A stretch of 38,988 nt of DNA, taken from Actinomycetota bacterium (GTDB taxonomy: Bacteria; Actinomycetota; Actinomycetes; Nanopelagicales; Nanopelagicaceae). The stretch is from assembly GCA_947490845.1 (NCBI GenBank), contig CANLHI010000008.1:1-38988 (forward strand), given 5' to 3'. Made by a program: the position numbers and the translations under genes. Below, piece after piece: positions 24,112 to 33,748 of the stretch (its first letter is position 1; every line of letters begins with the position of its first letter). The notes beneath the pieces were generated by a model, which searched no databases, was not told the DNA's origin, and was given only the letters and a program-made list of their open reading frames with translations.

Positions 24112-24913
24112 TTGCAGCCGAGCTCTTTCCAGTGTTTGTAAATTCACGATATTGCTTGATTACCTCGGCAGGATTACCTCGTGCCATTAACTTTCCTTTA
24201 TGCAACCAAGCAACTTCATTGCAGACATCTTCGATCGTTGCCATGGCGTGGCTGACCAATATCAGGGCTCGGTCTGCCGTGCGCAGTTCTTTGATTCGGT
24301 TAAGACTCTTCTCTTTGAAATGAGCATCGCCCGTGCTGAGGGCTTCATCAACAATTAAAATATCTGGTTGAACAGTTGCGGCGACCGAAAATGCCAATCT
24401 GGCATACATGCCTGATGAGTAAGTACGCATTGGTGCATCAATGGCTTCACCCAGTTCTGAAAATTCAGCTATCGCTTCAAACTGCTGATCTATCTCCGCT
24501 CTCGACATTCCGGCGGCGAGCCCACCTAAATAAACATTTGCTCGCCCAGTCATAGATGGATTAAACCCAACACCTAAAGCAAGAAGTGTGCTGACCGAAC
24601 CATGTACTTCAACTCGTCCTTGCGATGGCGGAACAATTCCGGAAATAACGCGCATGAGAGATGACTTTCCAGCGCCATTTGAACCAATTACGCCAAGCAC
24701 TGTGCCGTAGTGAACATCCAGAGTTACCTGGTTAAGTGCGTTAACAACTCGCGTATGTTTTTTGCCGCGACCCAGTGATTTCAAGCGCGCTTTCAAAGTT
24801 GGGCGATTATCGATTGAGGTTGTGTATGTGAGTCCAACGTTTTGAATCGAGACCGCTAGACCGTGCGTGGCGTGAGTTGAATTTTGTGAATTAGAGGCGG
24901 ACAGCGAAATCAC
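24098..24913 (-). CDS. ABC transporter ATPase for polysaccharide export (Wzt/TagH/RfbE type)
   Basis: 271 residues starting at a GTG that overlaps the permease gene by 23 bases. Walker A is GSNGAGKSS (Lys83), the signature is TYSSGMYARLAF, Walker B is DILIVDEAL, and then STGD is characteristic of polysaccharide and teichoic acid exporters. There is no C-terminal carbohydrate-binding domain, so it resembles RfbE (Rv3781) and short TagH-like forms rather than E. coli O9a Wzt. With the permease it exports a lipid-linked glycan. Confidence 0.88.
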   Translation of the reverse strand: MISLSASNSQNSTHATHGLAVSIQNVGLTYTTSIDNRPTLKARLKSLGRGKKHTRVVNALNQVTLDVHYGTVLGVIGSNGAGKSSLMRVISGIVPPSQGRVEVHGSVSTLLALGVGFNPSMTGRANVYLGGLAAGMSRAEIDQQFEAIAEFSELGEAIDAPMRTYSSGMYARLAFSVAATVQPDILIVDEALSTGDAHFKEKSLNRIKELRTADRALILVSHAMATIEDVCNEVAWLHKGKLMARGNPAEVIKQYREFTNTGKSSAANEDV

Positions 24914-25718
24914 GCTCCCTAGATAAGAAGAAATATGTGCCGATAATAAAAATTGCTAGCGCCCAAATCAGACTGTGAAGTAAAGAAAATAGATCGGGAG
25001 CCTGCGCGTAGACCATAACCTGAGACCAAGCATCTAATAGATAAAAAATTGGATTTACGATTTCAAAACTTTTTAACTTATCTGAAAGGTCACTCGCCTG
25101 ATAAAGAATTGGTGATAAGTATAGAAGGCTACGCGTCATATATGGCAGAAAGCTTGCGATATCTCGGAAGTAAACGTTGATGCAGGAAATTAAAATCGCC
25201 ATACCTAAGCCCATCAAAAGAGCAATTAAAACCACTGGAATGGCCCAGAACATCTGCCATGAATAATCTAGCCCCAGAACAGTTCGCATTACAAAAAAGA
25301 CCGCCAGAGTGGGTACAAACTTAAAGAGCGCAATCACCATCGCAGAAATTGGCAACATTATTCGCGGGAATGCAGTATTTAAAATCAATCGCTGACCAGC
25401 CGTAATTGACTTCACGCCGCCAGTAAGGCTGTTACTCACTAAGTAAAATAAGAAGAGACTCGCTGTGAGATGGCCGTATCTAGTTGAATCACTCTGGCCA
25501 CCGATGATGTAGATCAAAAGGAAGTAAACGCCCGATAACAAAAGGGGATTGAGCACTAACCAAAGTTGACCAAAGACTGATCCATAATTTTGTTCGCGAA
25601 GTTCAGAGCGGGAAAACTCTGCGATAAAAGAACGTCGCGCCCAAAGCGAGCGGAGGTAGGCGCCAAGTGGCGGCAGGCCGGCTCGAAATGGTTCGTAAAC
25701 TACAACTGGAGCGCTCAT
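24891..25718 (-). CDS. ABC-2 type polysaccharide/teichoic acid export permease (Wzm/TagG type)
   Basis: 275 residues with six transmembrane helices. The amphipathic N-terminal SELREQNYGSVFGQLWLVLNPLL is the family hallmark, followed by the TM hairpin and the loop FRDIASFLPYMTRSLLYLSPILYQ between helices 4 and 5. The family exports undecaprenyl-linked glycopolymers as a dimer with two ATPases. It lies 11 bases after the GT2 gene and overlaps the ATPase gene, so the order GT2-permease-ATPase-SpoIID is one operon. Confidence 0.88.
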   Translation of the reverse strand: MSAPVVVYEPFRAGLPPLGAYLRSLWARRSFIAEFSRSELREQNYGSVFGQLWLVLNPLLLSGVYFLLIYIIGGQSDSTRYGHLTASLFLFYLVSNSLTGGVKSITAGQRLILNTAFPRIMLPISAMVIALFKFVPTLAVFFVMRTVLGLDYSWQMFWAIPVVLIALLMGLGMAILISCINVYFRDIASFLPYMTRSLLYLSPILYQASDLSDKLKSFEIVNPIFYLLDAWSQVMVYAQAPDLFSLLHSLIWALAIFIIGTYFFLSRERDFAVRL

Positions 25719-25729
25719 ATAGGTAAAGG

Positions 25730-26713
25730 CTACCGCAGGGTTTTAGTTGAGGTGATGAAGCCCGCGCCCCAAGCGAAGTGCATAGTTGGAATTATCGCTA
25801 ATAATGAAAAGTATTCGCTCACCGATTTTGCGATTAGGAGAGATGAAAGAAAAACGAATCCGCCGTAAACAGCTGCTGGCAAATAGAAAATAGGGTGAAT
25901 CAAAAGTCCGGAGATCACAGAGATCAGCGTTCCAACGAGAGCAAAAGGTGGCGCTAAATAACGCAAGTTAATTGTTCCACTATGACTACGAGAGACCACG
26001 CGACGCCATGTGCCGTATTGAAAATATTGCTTGGCTAACTTAACTAAATTTGGCCTTGGGCGATAAGTTACTTGAAGTCTTGGATCGAAGTATATTTTTC
26101 CGCCATTCTTTCGCAGGCGATGATTTAATTCCCAGTCTTGCGCTCTTGTATAACGCTCATCAAAGCCACCTGCCGCAACAATTGCTTCTCGTCGAAAAGC
26201 GCCAAGATAAACAGTGTCTACTTCGCCAGCAGCGCCACCGGTATGAAAGCGAGAAGCACCAACCCCAAGTGGGCTGCGCATCGCACGAGCTACTGCTTTC
26301 TCAAATTTAGAAATTCCTTCGGCAGCCATGACTCCACCAACATTTACAGCGCCAGTTTCTCGCAAAATTTCGATTACAAGTGAAAGATAATTATTTGGAA
26401 TCTTGGCATGACCATCAACGCGGATAATTACCGAACTCTGTGATGAAGAAATCGCTAAATTTAATCCCGCTGCAGTCTTGCCGGTTGGATTTGCAACTAA
26501 CTTGACTCGGTGATCTCGCACCGCAAGCGTTTTCGCAATTTCGTTGGTTTGATCTTGCGAAGGCCCAAGGGCGAGAATTACTTCAAATATTCCCTGATAA
26601 TCCTGAGAAAGAATTGCCGAAACTGATTCTTCTAAATGTGGCGCTTCATTTAAGACTGGAAGGATCACGCTAATAGCCGGTGAGGCAGATAACTCGCCCA
26701 ATGATGTCGACAT
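25730..26713 (-). CDS. Family 2 glycosyltransferase (ExoA-like) with membrane anchor
   Basis: 327 residues. The GT-A domain begins at about 14 (ISVILPVLNEAPHLEESV), with the metal-binding RVDGHA near 100 and the acceptor or base motif QDWEL near 192. The C-terminal third carries about two or three hydrophobic segments (263-320), so the enzyme is held at the inner face of the membrane. It probably builds the lipid-linked glycan exported by the neighbouring ABC pair; donor and acceptor are unknown. The ATG at 26713 has a ribosome binding site GGAGG, and a TAGCGT box ends nine bases upstream. Confidence 0.85.
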   Translation of the reverse strand: MSTSLGELSASPAISVILPVLNEAPHLEESVSAILSQDYQGIFEVILALGPSQDQTNEIAKTLAVRDHRVKLVANPTGKTAAGLNLAISSSQSSVIIRVDGHAKIPNNYLSLVIEILRETGAVNVGGVMAAEGISKFEKAVARAMRSPLGVGASRFHTGGAAGEVDTVYLGAFRREAIVAAGGFDERYTRAQDWELNHRLRKNGGKIYFDPRLQVTYRPRPNLVKLAKQYFQYGTWRRVVSRSHSGTINLRYLAPPFALVGTLISVISGLLIHPIFYLPAAVYGGFVFLSSLLIAKSVSEYFSLLAIIPTMHFAWGAGFITSTKTLR

Positions 26714-26722
26714 AACCCCTCC

Positions 26723-26743
26723 ACGCTATCGCCCAAGTAGAGT
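26723..26743. promoter_or_regulatory. Divergent -10 boxes between GT2 and LCP genes
   Basis: Minus-strand TAGCGT (26728-26723) is nine bases from the GT2 ATG, and plus-strand TAGAGT (26738-26743) is six bases from the LCP GTG. The whole gap is 36 bases, so the two envelope operons share one regulatory patch. Confidence 0.4.
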
Positions 26744-26749
26744 TCGTAT

Positions 26750-27862
26750 GTGAAATCGACTCGGGCGATACGAATTATTACATCACTCTCTGTGGGTGTT
26801 GTCGTTCTTGCCTCTGCGTCTTGGTTCGGTCTGGGGCAAGTAAGCGGCAAAATTGCGCGCATCAACGTATTTTCTGGACTTGAAGATCGTCCCGAAAAAA
26901 CTTCTAAAGCACTTAACTACTTATTGGTGGGCTCTGATACTCGTGAAGGTCTAACCAAGGCAGAAATGAAAGAGCTCCGAGTTGGTTCGACTAAGACAGC
27001 CGCTGGTGGACGCTCGGACACGATGCTGCTGGTGCACATCAGCAAAGATCGCAGCAAGGCTTATTTAGTATCGCTACCACGCGATAGCTTGGTAACTATT
27101 CCTGCACATCTAAGCACCGATGGAAAAAAACAAATTCCTGATCGTCAAAATAAATTAAATGCCGCATTTTCTTTCGGTGGAGCTCCACTTCTGATTCAAA
27201 CAATTGAAAGTGAAACACAGTTAAAGATTGACCATTACATAGAGGTCAGTTTTGCTGGCTTTGCTGGAATTGTTAATGCACTCGGTGGCATTGAAGTCTG
27301 TACCAAAGTTGATATTGATGACCCACAGAGCCATTTAGTCCTCAGCGCCGGTACCCATACGCTAAATGGGATTGAGGCGCTGAAATATGTTCGTACTCGT
27401 GATTTTGACGGGCGTGGCGACATTGGCCGAATGCAACGTCAGCAACAATTTATGAGTTCGGTTTTAAAGAAGGCAACCAGTACCGGCGTGCTGCTTAATC
27501 CAATAAAGATGGTTAATTTCATGAACGCGGCAATCTCGACAATTAAAATGGATGAAAATCTAAACGAAGCCGATCTCCTTAATTTGGCGAAGCAGATGCG
27601 CGGTTTATCATCTGGAAACGTGCGAACACTTACCGTTCCGCTTTCAAATGCCAACGGCAACGTACCGGGTATCGGCTCAGTGGTAATTTGGGATAAAACT
27701 TTGAGCGCTGATCTATGGACTCGAATTCGCGATGATGCCGCACTTATCGATGAGGTTAAGCCGTCACCCTCTGCAAGTACTACTGCATCTGCCAAGCCTG
27801 AATTTGTAGATAAATTTAAGACTCGCACCGCCTCGGAAAATCCGTGCGGCGAAATCAAATAG
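26750..27862 (+). CDS. LytR-CpsA-Psr (LCP) glycopolymer transferase
   Basis: 370 residues, GTG start six bases after a TAGAGT -10 box. One N-terminal membrane helix (about 5-27) anchors the protein outside. The LCP domain has LVGSDTRE, GGRSDTMLLVHI, the LVSLPRDSLV core with the phosphate-binding arginine, and GIEALKYVRTRDFDGRGDIGRMQRQQQF, all hallmarks of the family. LCP proteins move lipid-linked glycopolymers onto peptidoglycan, as in arabinogalactan and teichoic acid attachment. It is divergent from the GT2/ABC export operon and just before UDP-glucose dehydrogenase. The C-terminal tail is low complexity (Ser/Ala/Pro). Confidence 0.9.
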   Translation: MKSTRAIRIITSLSVGVVVLASASWFGLGQVSGKIARINVFSGLEDRPEKTSKALNYLLVGSDTREGLTKAEMKELRVGSTKTAAGGRSDTMLLVHISKDRSKAYLVSLPRDSLVTIPAHLSTDGKKQIPDRQNKLNAAFSFGGAPLLIQTIESETQLKIDHYIEVSFAGFAGIVNALGGIEVCTKVDIDDPQSHLVLSAGTHTLNGIEALKYVRTRDFDGRGDIGRMQRQQQFMSSVLKKATSTGVLLNPIKMVNFMNAAISTIKMDENLNEADLLNLAKQMRGLSSGNVRTLTVPLSNANGNVPGIGSVVIWDKTLSADLWTRIRDDAALIDEVKPSPSASTTASAKPEFVDKFKTRTASENPCGEIK

Positions 27863-27871
27863 AAGGTGTCA

Positions 27872-27877
27872 TAGACT
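27872..27877 (+). promoter_or_regulatory. -10 box (TAGACT) of ugd, leaderless spacing
   Basis: TAGACT ends seven bases before the ugd ATG at 27885, within the 22-base gap after the LCP gene. There is no Shine-Dalgarno sequence in front of ugd. Confidence 0.45.
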
Positions 27878-27884
27878 CCCACTC

Positions 27885-29189
27885 ATGAAACTCTCGGTAA
27901 TCGGTTGCGGCTATTTAGGTGCTACACACGCAGCATGTATGTCATCACTCGGTTTTGAGGTAATCGGAATTGATACCGATCAAAGTAAGGTCGACTTGTT
28001 GTCGCGCGGAGAGTTGCCATTCTACGAACCAGGCTTGGACACACTTCTTGCCGCAGAGATTAAGACTGGCCGCTTAACCTTTACCACCGATTTTTCAGCA
28101 ATCGCTGATGCTGATGTTCATTTCGTTTGCGTCGGAACGCCACAAAGTAAAGATGGTCTAGCAGCAGATCTGACTTATGTTAAATCATCAGTTGCCGCAA
28201 TCGCACCGCATTTAAAGGATGGCGCACTTGTTGTTGGAAAATCAACAGTTCCGGTTGGCACTGCACAATCACTTCGCGACTATCTTGCAGAGGCCGCACC
28301 TCATGCCGACCTGGCTTGGAACCCCGAATTCTTGCGCGAAGGTTTTGCAGTTGAAGATACTTTGACCCCGAACCGATTAGTTGTCGGTGTCGTAAATGAT
28401 CGTGCTGAAAAGATCCTAAAAGAGGTCTACAAGCCAATTATTGATTTAGGAACTCCCTGGATCCGCGCCGACCTTCCAACGGCAGAACTTGTTAAGGTGG
28501 CAGCAAACTCATTCTTGGCGACAAAGATTTCCTTCATTAACGCTATGGCTGAAGTTTGCGAAGCCGCCGGCGGCGATGTCACCGTTCTGGCTAATGCAAT
28601 TGGATATGACCCACGTATTGGCAGCCGCTTCTTGCAAGCGGGAATCGGATTCGGTGGCGGATGTCTTCCAAAAGATATTCGCGCATTTATGGCACGCGCT
28701 CAAGAACTTGGTGCAGATCAAGCTCTGGAATTCTTACGTGAGATCGATGCCATCAACCTGCGCGCTCGTCAACGCGTAATCGATGTAGTTCGTGCTGATC
28801 TTTCTGAAGATTTATCACAATATAAAATTGCTGTTCTTGGAGCAACGTTCAAACCCGATAGCGATGATGTGCGCGATTCTCCAGCACTTGATATCTCAGC
28901 CCAATTGCAAGCAGCAGGTGCAACTGTCGTGGTTCATGACCCTAAAGGAATTGAGCCTGCGCGCAAACGTTTTCCTAACTTGGATTATGCCGAGAAAGTC
29001 GCTGATTGCGTCAAGGGCGCAGATGCCATTCTCCACTTAACTGAGTGGAAAGAATATCGCGAGCTAGATCCCTCAGTAATCGGACAGTTAGTGAAATCAA
29101 AGTTCTTAATAGATGGTCGTAACGCACTTGATCGTGATAAATGGCGTGCCGCAGGCTGGCGCGTGCACGCACTCGGTCGCTCTGATTAA
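27885..29189 (+). CDS. ugd: UDP-glucose 6-dehydrogenase
   Basis: 434 residues. The N-terminal NAD-binding motif is GCGYLGATHA (7-16). The catalytic cysteine is C260 in GFGGGCLPKD, and Lys204 sits in ELVKVAANS. The C-terminal UDP-binding domain has GATFKPDSDDVRDSPA. It oxidises UDP-glucose to UDP-glucuronate in two NAD-dependent steps. GDP-mannose dehydrogenase is a close relative; NPEFLREGFAV and the general pattern fit Ugd better, though manC elsewhere in the window keeps the alternative open. It probably provides uronic acid for the glycopolymer made next door. Confidence 0.88.
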   Translation: MKLSVIGCGYLGATHAACMSSLGFEVIGIDTDQSKVDLLSRGELPFYEPGLDTLLAAEIKTGRLTFTTDFSAIADADVHFVCVGTPQSKDGLAADLTYVKSSVAAIAPHLKDGALVVGKSTVPVGTAQSLRDYLAEAAPHADLAWNPEFLREGFAVEDTLTPNRLVVGVVNDRAEKILKEVYKPIIDLGTPWIRADLPTAELVKVAANSFLATKISFINAMAEVCEAAGGDVTVLANAIGYDPRIGSRFLQAGIGFGGGCLPKDIRAFMARAQELGADQALEFLREIDAINLRARQRVIDVVRADLSEDLSQYKIAVLGATFKPDSDDVRDSPALDISAQLQAAGATVVVHDPKGIEPARKRFPNLDYAEKVADCVKGADAILHLTEWKEYRELDPSVIGQLVKSKFLIDGRNALDRDKWRAAGWRVHALGRSD

Positions 29190-29197
29190 TTTTTTTA

Positions 29198-29596
29198 GTG
29201 AATACACATTCTGAAATAGATGCAGTTCTATCACTGCATACCTGGGCAGTTGTCGGCTTAGGAAATAATCCAGAACGTGCCGCATTTGGGGTTGCCAAAC
29301 TATTGCAGGAAAAGGGTCATCGCATCATTCCGGTTTATCCGCGTGCCGAAACGGTGCACGGAGAAGTCGGTTATAAAACTCTTTCTGAAGTACCACATGC
29401 AATCGATGTGGTTGATTGTTTTGTAAATTCAGAGCGAGTAGGTGAAGTTGTAGATGAAGCGATTGCAATTGGCGCAAAGGCCATTTGGTTGCAACTAGAT
29501 GTTATTGATGCGGCGGCCATCGCCCGAGCTGAAGCCGCTGGCCTAATTGCGATTATGGATCGCTGCCCAGCTATCGAATATGCGAAGGTGCGTTAA
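29198..29596 (+). CDS. CoA-binding domain protein (YccU type)
   Basis: 132 residues, GTG start nine bases after the ugd stop. Rossmann-like CoA-binding fold with [21 protein letters not shown] at the N-terminus, later HRIIPVYPR, then [20 protein letters not shown] and a C-terminal [12 protein letters not shown]. The function is unknown; homologues bind CoA or related nucleotides. Its stop interlocks with the purE stop on TTAA at 29593-29596. Confidence 0.85.
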   Translation: MNTHSEIDAVLSLHTWAVVGLGNNPERAAFGVAKLLQEKGHRIIPVYPRAETVHGEVGYKTLSEVPHAIDVVDCFVNSERVGEVVDEAIAIGAKAIWLQLDVIDAAAIARAEAAGLIAIMDRCPAIEYAKVR

Positions 29597-30099
29597 AAAC
29601 CAGTCTTCTGGTTGCGTCGCGCATTTAGATTTGCACCTTTTGCCTTCGCTTCTTCATTAATTTCTTTTAGCGCATTTCCCACTTTTGATGAAATCTCTTC
29701 ATCTGATATTCCCAAGATGCGCGCTGCCAGCAATCCAGCATTCTTAGCGTTACCAACTCCGACAGTTGCCACAGGAATACCTGCAGGCATTTGAACTATC
29801 GAAAGAAGGGAATCCATCCCGTCTAAATTTTTAAGTGGTACGGGAACGCCAATTACTGGCAGAGTCGTCAAAGATGCGACCATTCCTGGCAGATGAGCAG
29901 CACCACCGGCGCCAGCGATAATTACTTTAATTCCATTTGATTTTGCCGCTTGTGCGAATTCAACCATTTCAAGTGGCATGCGATGAGCAGAAAGAACTTC
30001 GGCGGTATATGAAATTGCAAATGCATCAAGAACTTTTGCAGCTTCTTCCATTACAGGCCAGTCAGAATCTGATCCCATGATGATCGCAACATCACTCAT
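29593..30099 (-). CDS. purE: N5-carboxyaminoimidazole ribonucleotide mutase
   Basis: 168 residues. Class I PurE motifs are GSDSDWPVM (9-17), the active-site LSAHRMP (about 38-44) and [13 protein letters not shown]. It interconverts N5-CAIR and CAIR in purine synthesis and works directly after PurK. The ATG overlaps the purK stop by eight bases and has a GGAG binding site inside purK, so both are made together. Confidence 0.95.
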   Translation of the reverse strand: MSDVAIIMGSDSDWPVMEEAAKVLDAFAISYTAEVLSAHRMPLEMVEFAQAAKSNGIKVIIAGAGGAAHLPGMVASLTTLPVIGVPVPLKNLDGMDSLLSIVQMPAGIPVATVGVGNAKNAGLLAARILGISDEEISSKVGNALKEINEEAKAKGANLNARRNQKTGF

Positions 30100-31204
30100 C
30101 TATTTCTCCGCTCATATAGTCACGTGCATGTTCGGCTATCTCGGTTAATTCTAGAAGGTTTTCTCCCACGGCGGTGACATGGCCAATTTTGCGACCCTTG
30201 CGAACTTCTTTCTTGTACTGATGAAACTTCAACTGCGGATTGCGCGCCATTAGGTGCAAATAGGGGCGATACATATCGGTCTTCTCTCCACCCAAGATAT
30301 TTGCCATGACAGCAAATCCGGCAGTCATTGCGGGATCACCGAGCGGCAGATCTAAGATCGCACGTAAGTGTTGTTCAAACTGACTCGTTCGTGAACCATC
30401 AATTGTCCAGTGACCCGAATTATGTGGGCGCATCGCTAACTCGTTGATAAATAACTCATCACCCTTAACAAATAACTCAACTGCCATAACACCGATTAGG
30501 GAAATATCGTTTGCGATAGATAGAGCTAGGTGTTGCGCCTTTTCTGCAACATCTTGTGAGATAAATGGCGCCGGCGAAATAGTTAATGTACAGATGCCCT
30601 CTGTCTGCACCGTCTGAGTGGGGGCCCAAGTTGTTGCCTGTCCATGAGCCGATCTGGCAACCATTACAGCGATCTCGCAATCAAAATCAATTAACTCTTC
30701 GATCAAAATCTGGGAGTTTTGCTTTAATACTTCCTCAAGCTCAGTGCGACTGGAAATCTTCCAGACTCCGCGACCGTCATATCCGCCTGAAATCTTCTTG
30801 GCGATAAATGGGAATTCAAATAAATCGCTGGCATCATTTATAACACGCCACTTTGGCCCAGGATAGGCGGAAAGTTTTTGGCGCATGGCTGCCTTATCTT
30901 GCGAATACTGGAATGAGCCCGAACTCGGCGAAACTTTCACGCCGGAGGCTTCAAGTCCCTTAATTACCGAAAGTGGTACAAGTTCATGTTCGAAAGTTAC
31001 GACATCACACTTAGCAGCAAACTCTTGCAAGGCAGATAAATCTCGGTAGTCACCAACTGTATGTGGTGCTATCTGTGCTGCGCTGTCATCTGAACTTTGC
31101 GCAAATAATAATAAATTTATCCCCAGCGCTGTGGCTGGAGCAACCGTCATGCGAGCAAGTTGGCCTGCGCCGATGATGCCAACTGTGGGAAAGCGCTCGT
31201 TCAC
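30092..31204 (-). CDS. purK: N5-carboxyaminoimidazole ribonucleotide synthase
   Basis: 370 residues from the GTG at 31204, four bases after the birA stop, which gives the standard PurK start [13 protein letters not shown] longer form from 31258 would overlap birA by 50 bases. ATP-grasp signatures include [31 protein letters not shown], and the metal-binding [16 protein letters not shown]. The enzyme uses ATP and bicarbonate to carboxylate AIR. It lies between birA and purE in a three-gene operon. Confidence 0.93.
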   Translation of the reverse strand: MNERFPTVGIIGAGQLARMTVAPATALGINLLLFAQSSDDSAAQIAPHTVGDYRDLSALQEFAAKCDVVTFEHELVPLSVIKGLEASGVKVSPSSGSFQYSQDKAAMRQKLSAYPGPKWRVINDASDLFEFPFIAKKISGGYDGRGVWKISSRTELEEVLKQNSQILIEELIDFDCEIAVMVARSAHGQATTWAPTQTVQTEGICTLTISPAPFISQDVAEKAQHLALSIANDISLIGVMAVELFVKGDELFINELAMRPHNSGHWTIDGSRTSQFEQHLRAILDLPLGDPAMTAGFAVMANILGGEKTDMYRPYLHLMARNPQLKFHQYKKEVRKGRKIGHVTAVGENLLELTEIAEHARDYMSGEIDE

Positions 31205-31208
31205 ACCG

Positions 31209-31973
31209 CTATCGTAGATGAACCACATCACCAACGTTAACTTCAAAGCCATCGGCAAGGATTAAGGCACCTGATGCGGTTATAGATTGTGCAAAACCGA
31301 TCCGATTCTCTCGTCCTGTGACTTCGATTTGAACATCGCAGCCTAAAGTTGCCGAAACTTTGGAGTACTCATCAATAAAGTCGCGCCCTGTGTCCCAGTC
31401 TAGAAATCGAAGGCTAAATCTCTCCAGAAATTGGATCAATATTTGATTGCGGTCTAATTGATCAGATTCCGCAATTGCAAGTGAGGTAGCCGTTGCAACG
31501 GGGAGCTCGGCAAGTGACATCGCAACATTTAAACCAATTCCGATAATTATTCCATCCACGGTCACTTGTGCAATAAGTCCGCAAACTTTCTTATCTGCAA
31601 TCAAAATATCATTTGGCCATTTCAGTGAAACTGTATTACTTAGATCGTTGGAAATAATTTCTGACATACAAAGTGCGGCAAGGTGGGCGAGAAATCCCCA
31701 GTCACTGCGATTTCGCTTTGGCGTGATGTAAAAAGAAAAGAGAAGGGCGCTACCTGCAGGTGCATCAAATTTTCGATCTAACCTTCCGCGGCCACCGCTT
31801 TGAAATTCGGCGACGATAACATCGCCGTTTGTGGCAACACCTGCGTTAGCTAATTCTGCGAGATCAATTTGTGTAGAGGTAGTGAGATCAACCACGCTTA
31901 CCCGCCAGTATGGCGAAACTTGCGAAGCGATGATCACCTTATCTAGTGGCGCTCTTGGCGCTGATGTGCCCAC
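31209..31973 (-). CDS. birA: Biotin-[acetyl-CoA carboxylase] ligase
   Basis: 254 residues from a GTG at 31973. The biotinyl-5'-AMP site is QSGGRGRLDRKF, followed by LKWPNDI and the catalytic/adenylate region VCGLIAQV. There is no N-terminal DNA-binding domain, so it is a class I ligase that cannot act as a repressor. Its target, the biotin carboxyl carrier part of AccA, is encoded in the divergent operon (34347-36065). A start at 32009 would run 18 bases into accD on the opposite strand. A TACGGT box (31986-31981) is seven bases from the GTG. Confidence 0.9.
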   Translation of the reverse strand: MGTSAPRAPLDKVIIASQVSPYWRVSVVDLTTSTQIDLAELANAGVATNGDVIVAEFQSGGRGRLDRKFDAPAGSALLFSFYITPKRNRSDWGFLAHLAALCMSEIISNDLSNTVSLKWPNDILIADKKVCGLIAQVTVDGIIIGIGLNVAMSLAELPVATATSLAIAESDQLDRNQILIQFLERFSLRFLDWDTGRDFIDEYSKVSATLGCDVQIEVTGRENRIGFAQSITASGALILADGFEVNVGDVVHLR

Positions 31974-31979
31974 GCCTAG

Positions 31980-31986
31980 TACCGTA
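31980..31986. promoter_or_regulatory. Overlapping -10 boxes (TACCGTA) shared by birA and accD
   Basis: Read on the plus strand, TACCGT (31980-31985) is six bases from the accD ATG. Read on the minus strand, TACGGT (31986-31981) is seven bases from the birA GTG. The 18-base gap therefore serves two leaderless promoters whose -10 hexamers share five base pairs. Confidence 0.5.
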
Positions 31987-31991
31987 AGGGT

Positions 31992-33563
31992 ATGAACCCA
32001 GATCTGCATACAACTTCAGGAAAAATTGAAGATCTTCGTCTACGTGTTGAGGAAGCGGTTCACGCCGGTTCTGCCCGAGCAGTTGAGAAGCAACATGCTA
32101 AAGGCAAATTAACCGCACGCGAGAGAATTGATTTGCTAGTCGATGCCGATTCCTTTACCGAGATAGATGAATTCGCGCGCCACCGTTCCACACAATTTGG
32201 AATGGAAAACAACCGTCCTTATGGTGATGGCGTTGTTATCGGAACCGCCACTGTTGATGGACGTCCGATTGCGCTTTACTCACAAGATTTCACAGTCATG
32301 GGCGGCAGTCTTGGCGAAGTTCATGCCGAGAAAATTGTAAAGATTGCTGAGTTCGCGCTCAAAAGTGGTATTCCATTAATTGGCATAAACGATTCTGGTG
32401 GAGCTCGTATCCAAGAAGGTGTTGCATCCCTGAACGGTTACGGCAAAATCTTCCGTCTTAATACTCGATCATCAGGAGTTATTCCACAGATCTCGCTAAT
32501 CCTTGGTCCATGTGCGGGTGGATCTGCCTATTCACCTGCTCTAACTGACTTCACCGTTATGGTCAATGAAACTTCACATATGTTTATTACTGGTCCCGAT
32601 GTCATTAAAACAGTTACCGGTGAAGATGTCGGAATGGAAGAACTTGGTGGTGCCTTTACCCACAACACTCGCTCAGGTAATGCGCACTACCTTGCAGATA
32701 GTGAAGCCGATGCAATTGATTATGTGAAAGCGCTCCTTTCTTATCTACCTTCCAACAACATGGATGCATCTCCACATCTGCCTCCCACCCAAACATTGGA
32801 AGAGAGCACCAAAGATTCTGCGCTAAATGATTTAATTCCAGATAGTCCAAACCAGCCATATGACATGAAGGTTTTGATTACAACGCTAGTTGATGAAGGC
32901 GAGTTCCTGGAAGTTCATGCCTTGTATGCACCTAACATCATTGTTGGATTTGCTCGCATTGAAGGCGAATCGATTGGAATTATTGCCAATCAACCTTCAC
33001 AGTTGGCGGGCACTTTAGATATCAATTCCAGCGAAAAAGCAGCACGATTCCTTCGTTTCTGCGATGCATTCAATATCCCAATTCTTACCTTGGTAGATGT
33101 TCCAGGATTCATGCCTGGCATAGAACAAGAGTGGAACGGAATTATTCGACGTGGCGCTAAGTTGCTTTACGCCTATGCAGAAGCATCTGTTCCACTAGTA
33201 ACTTTAATTACCCGTAAAGCCTATGGTGGAGCCTTTATTGTTATGGGATCAAAATACTTAGGTAGTGATATCAACTTCGCTTGGCCAAGTGCTGAAATTG
33301 CGGTAATGGGCGCACAAGGAGCGGTAAATATTTTGTACCGTAAAGAGTTAGCAGATGCGAAAGATCCAGAAAAAGCACGCGCAGAATTAGTCTCTGATTA
33401 CACCGAAACACTGTCTAATCCTTATGCTGCGGCAGAGCGTGGCACCATCGATAGCGTTATCGAACCGCATCAATCTCGTGCTTACATCACTAAGGCTTTC
33501 CGAACACTAAAAACTAAGCGCGATACTTTGCCAGCTCGTAAACACGGAAATATTCCGCTCTAA
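31992..33563 (+). CDS. accD: Acyl-CoA (propionyl/acetyl-CoA) carboxylase beta subunit
   Basis: 523 residues of the carboxyltransferase family. Features are [16 protein letters not shown] at the N-terminus, the oxyanion-hole glycine pairs in [13 protein letters not shown] and in [13 protein letters not shown], and [18 protein letters not shown]. It transfers CO2 from carboxybiotin to acetyl- or propionyl-CoA. By gene order it matches AccD5 (propionyl-CoA carboxylase) of mycobacteria. Substrate choice, acetyl versus propionyl, depends on the residue at the acyl pocket, which I cannot assign with certainty. The epsilon, maf and accA genes follow in one operon. Confidence 0.92.
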   Translation: MNPDLHTTSGKIEDLRLRVEEAVHAGSARAVEKQHAKGKLTARERIDLLVDADSFTEIDEFARHRSTQFGMENNRPYGDGVVIGTATVDGRPIALYSQDFTVMGGSLGEVHAEKIVKIAEFALKSGIPLIGINDSGGARIQEGVASLNGYGKIFRLNTRSSGVIPQISLILGPCAGGSAYSPALTDFTVMVNETSHMFITGPDVIKTVTGEDVGMEELGGAFTHNTRSGNAHYLADSEADAIDYVKALLSYLPSNNMDASPHLPPTQTLEESTKDSALNDLIPDSPNQPYDMKVLITTLVDEGEFLEVHALYAPNIIVGFARIEGESIGIIANQPSQLAGTLDINSSEKAARFLRFCDAFNIPILTLVDVPGFMPGIEQEWNGIIRRGAKLLYAYAEASVPLVTLITRKAYGGAFIVMGSKYLGSDINFAWPSAEIAVMGAQGAVNILYRKELADAKDPEKARAELVSDYTETLSNPYAAAERGTIDSVIEPHQSRAYITKAFRTLKTKRDTLPARKHGNIPL

Positions 33564-33748
33564 TGAAATTTACAGTTACCTTTGGTAATCCAACGCCTGT
33601 TGAGCTACTGGCATTAAAAGCGGCTTTGGATCAGCACAAAGTTCAAGATTTGAAGCCAGTAATCAAGCGGAGTCTCTTTGGTCTTCCGCAACTTCGCCAA
33701 CCACTGCCACATCAAATAACTTTTGGCGCTCGGAGAAAATCTAAATAA
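33563..33748 (+). CDS. accE: Acyl-CoA carboxylase epsilon subunit
   Basis: 61 residues. The pattern GNPTPVELLALKAALDQH and the C-terminal LRQPLPHQITFGARRK is the actinobacterial epsilon family (AccE5, PccE). It stabilises the alpha-beta complex in propionyl-CoA carboxylase. It is joined to accD and maf by TAATG overlaps at both ends, the standard arrangement. Confidence 0.88.
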   Translation: MKFTVTFGNPTPVELLALKAALDQHKVQDLKPVIKRSLFGLPQLRQPLPHQITFGARRKSK

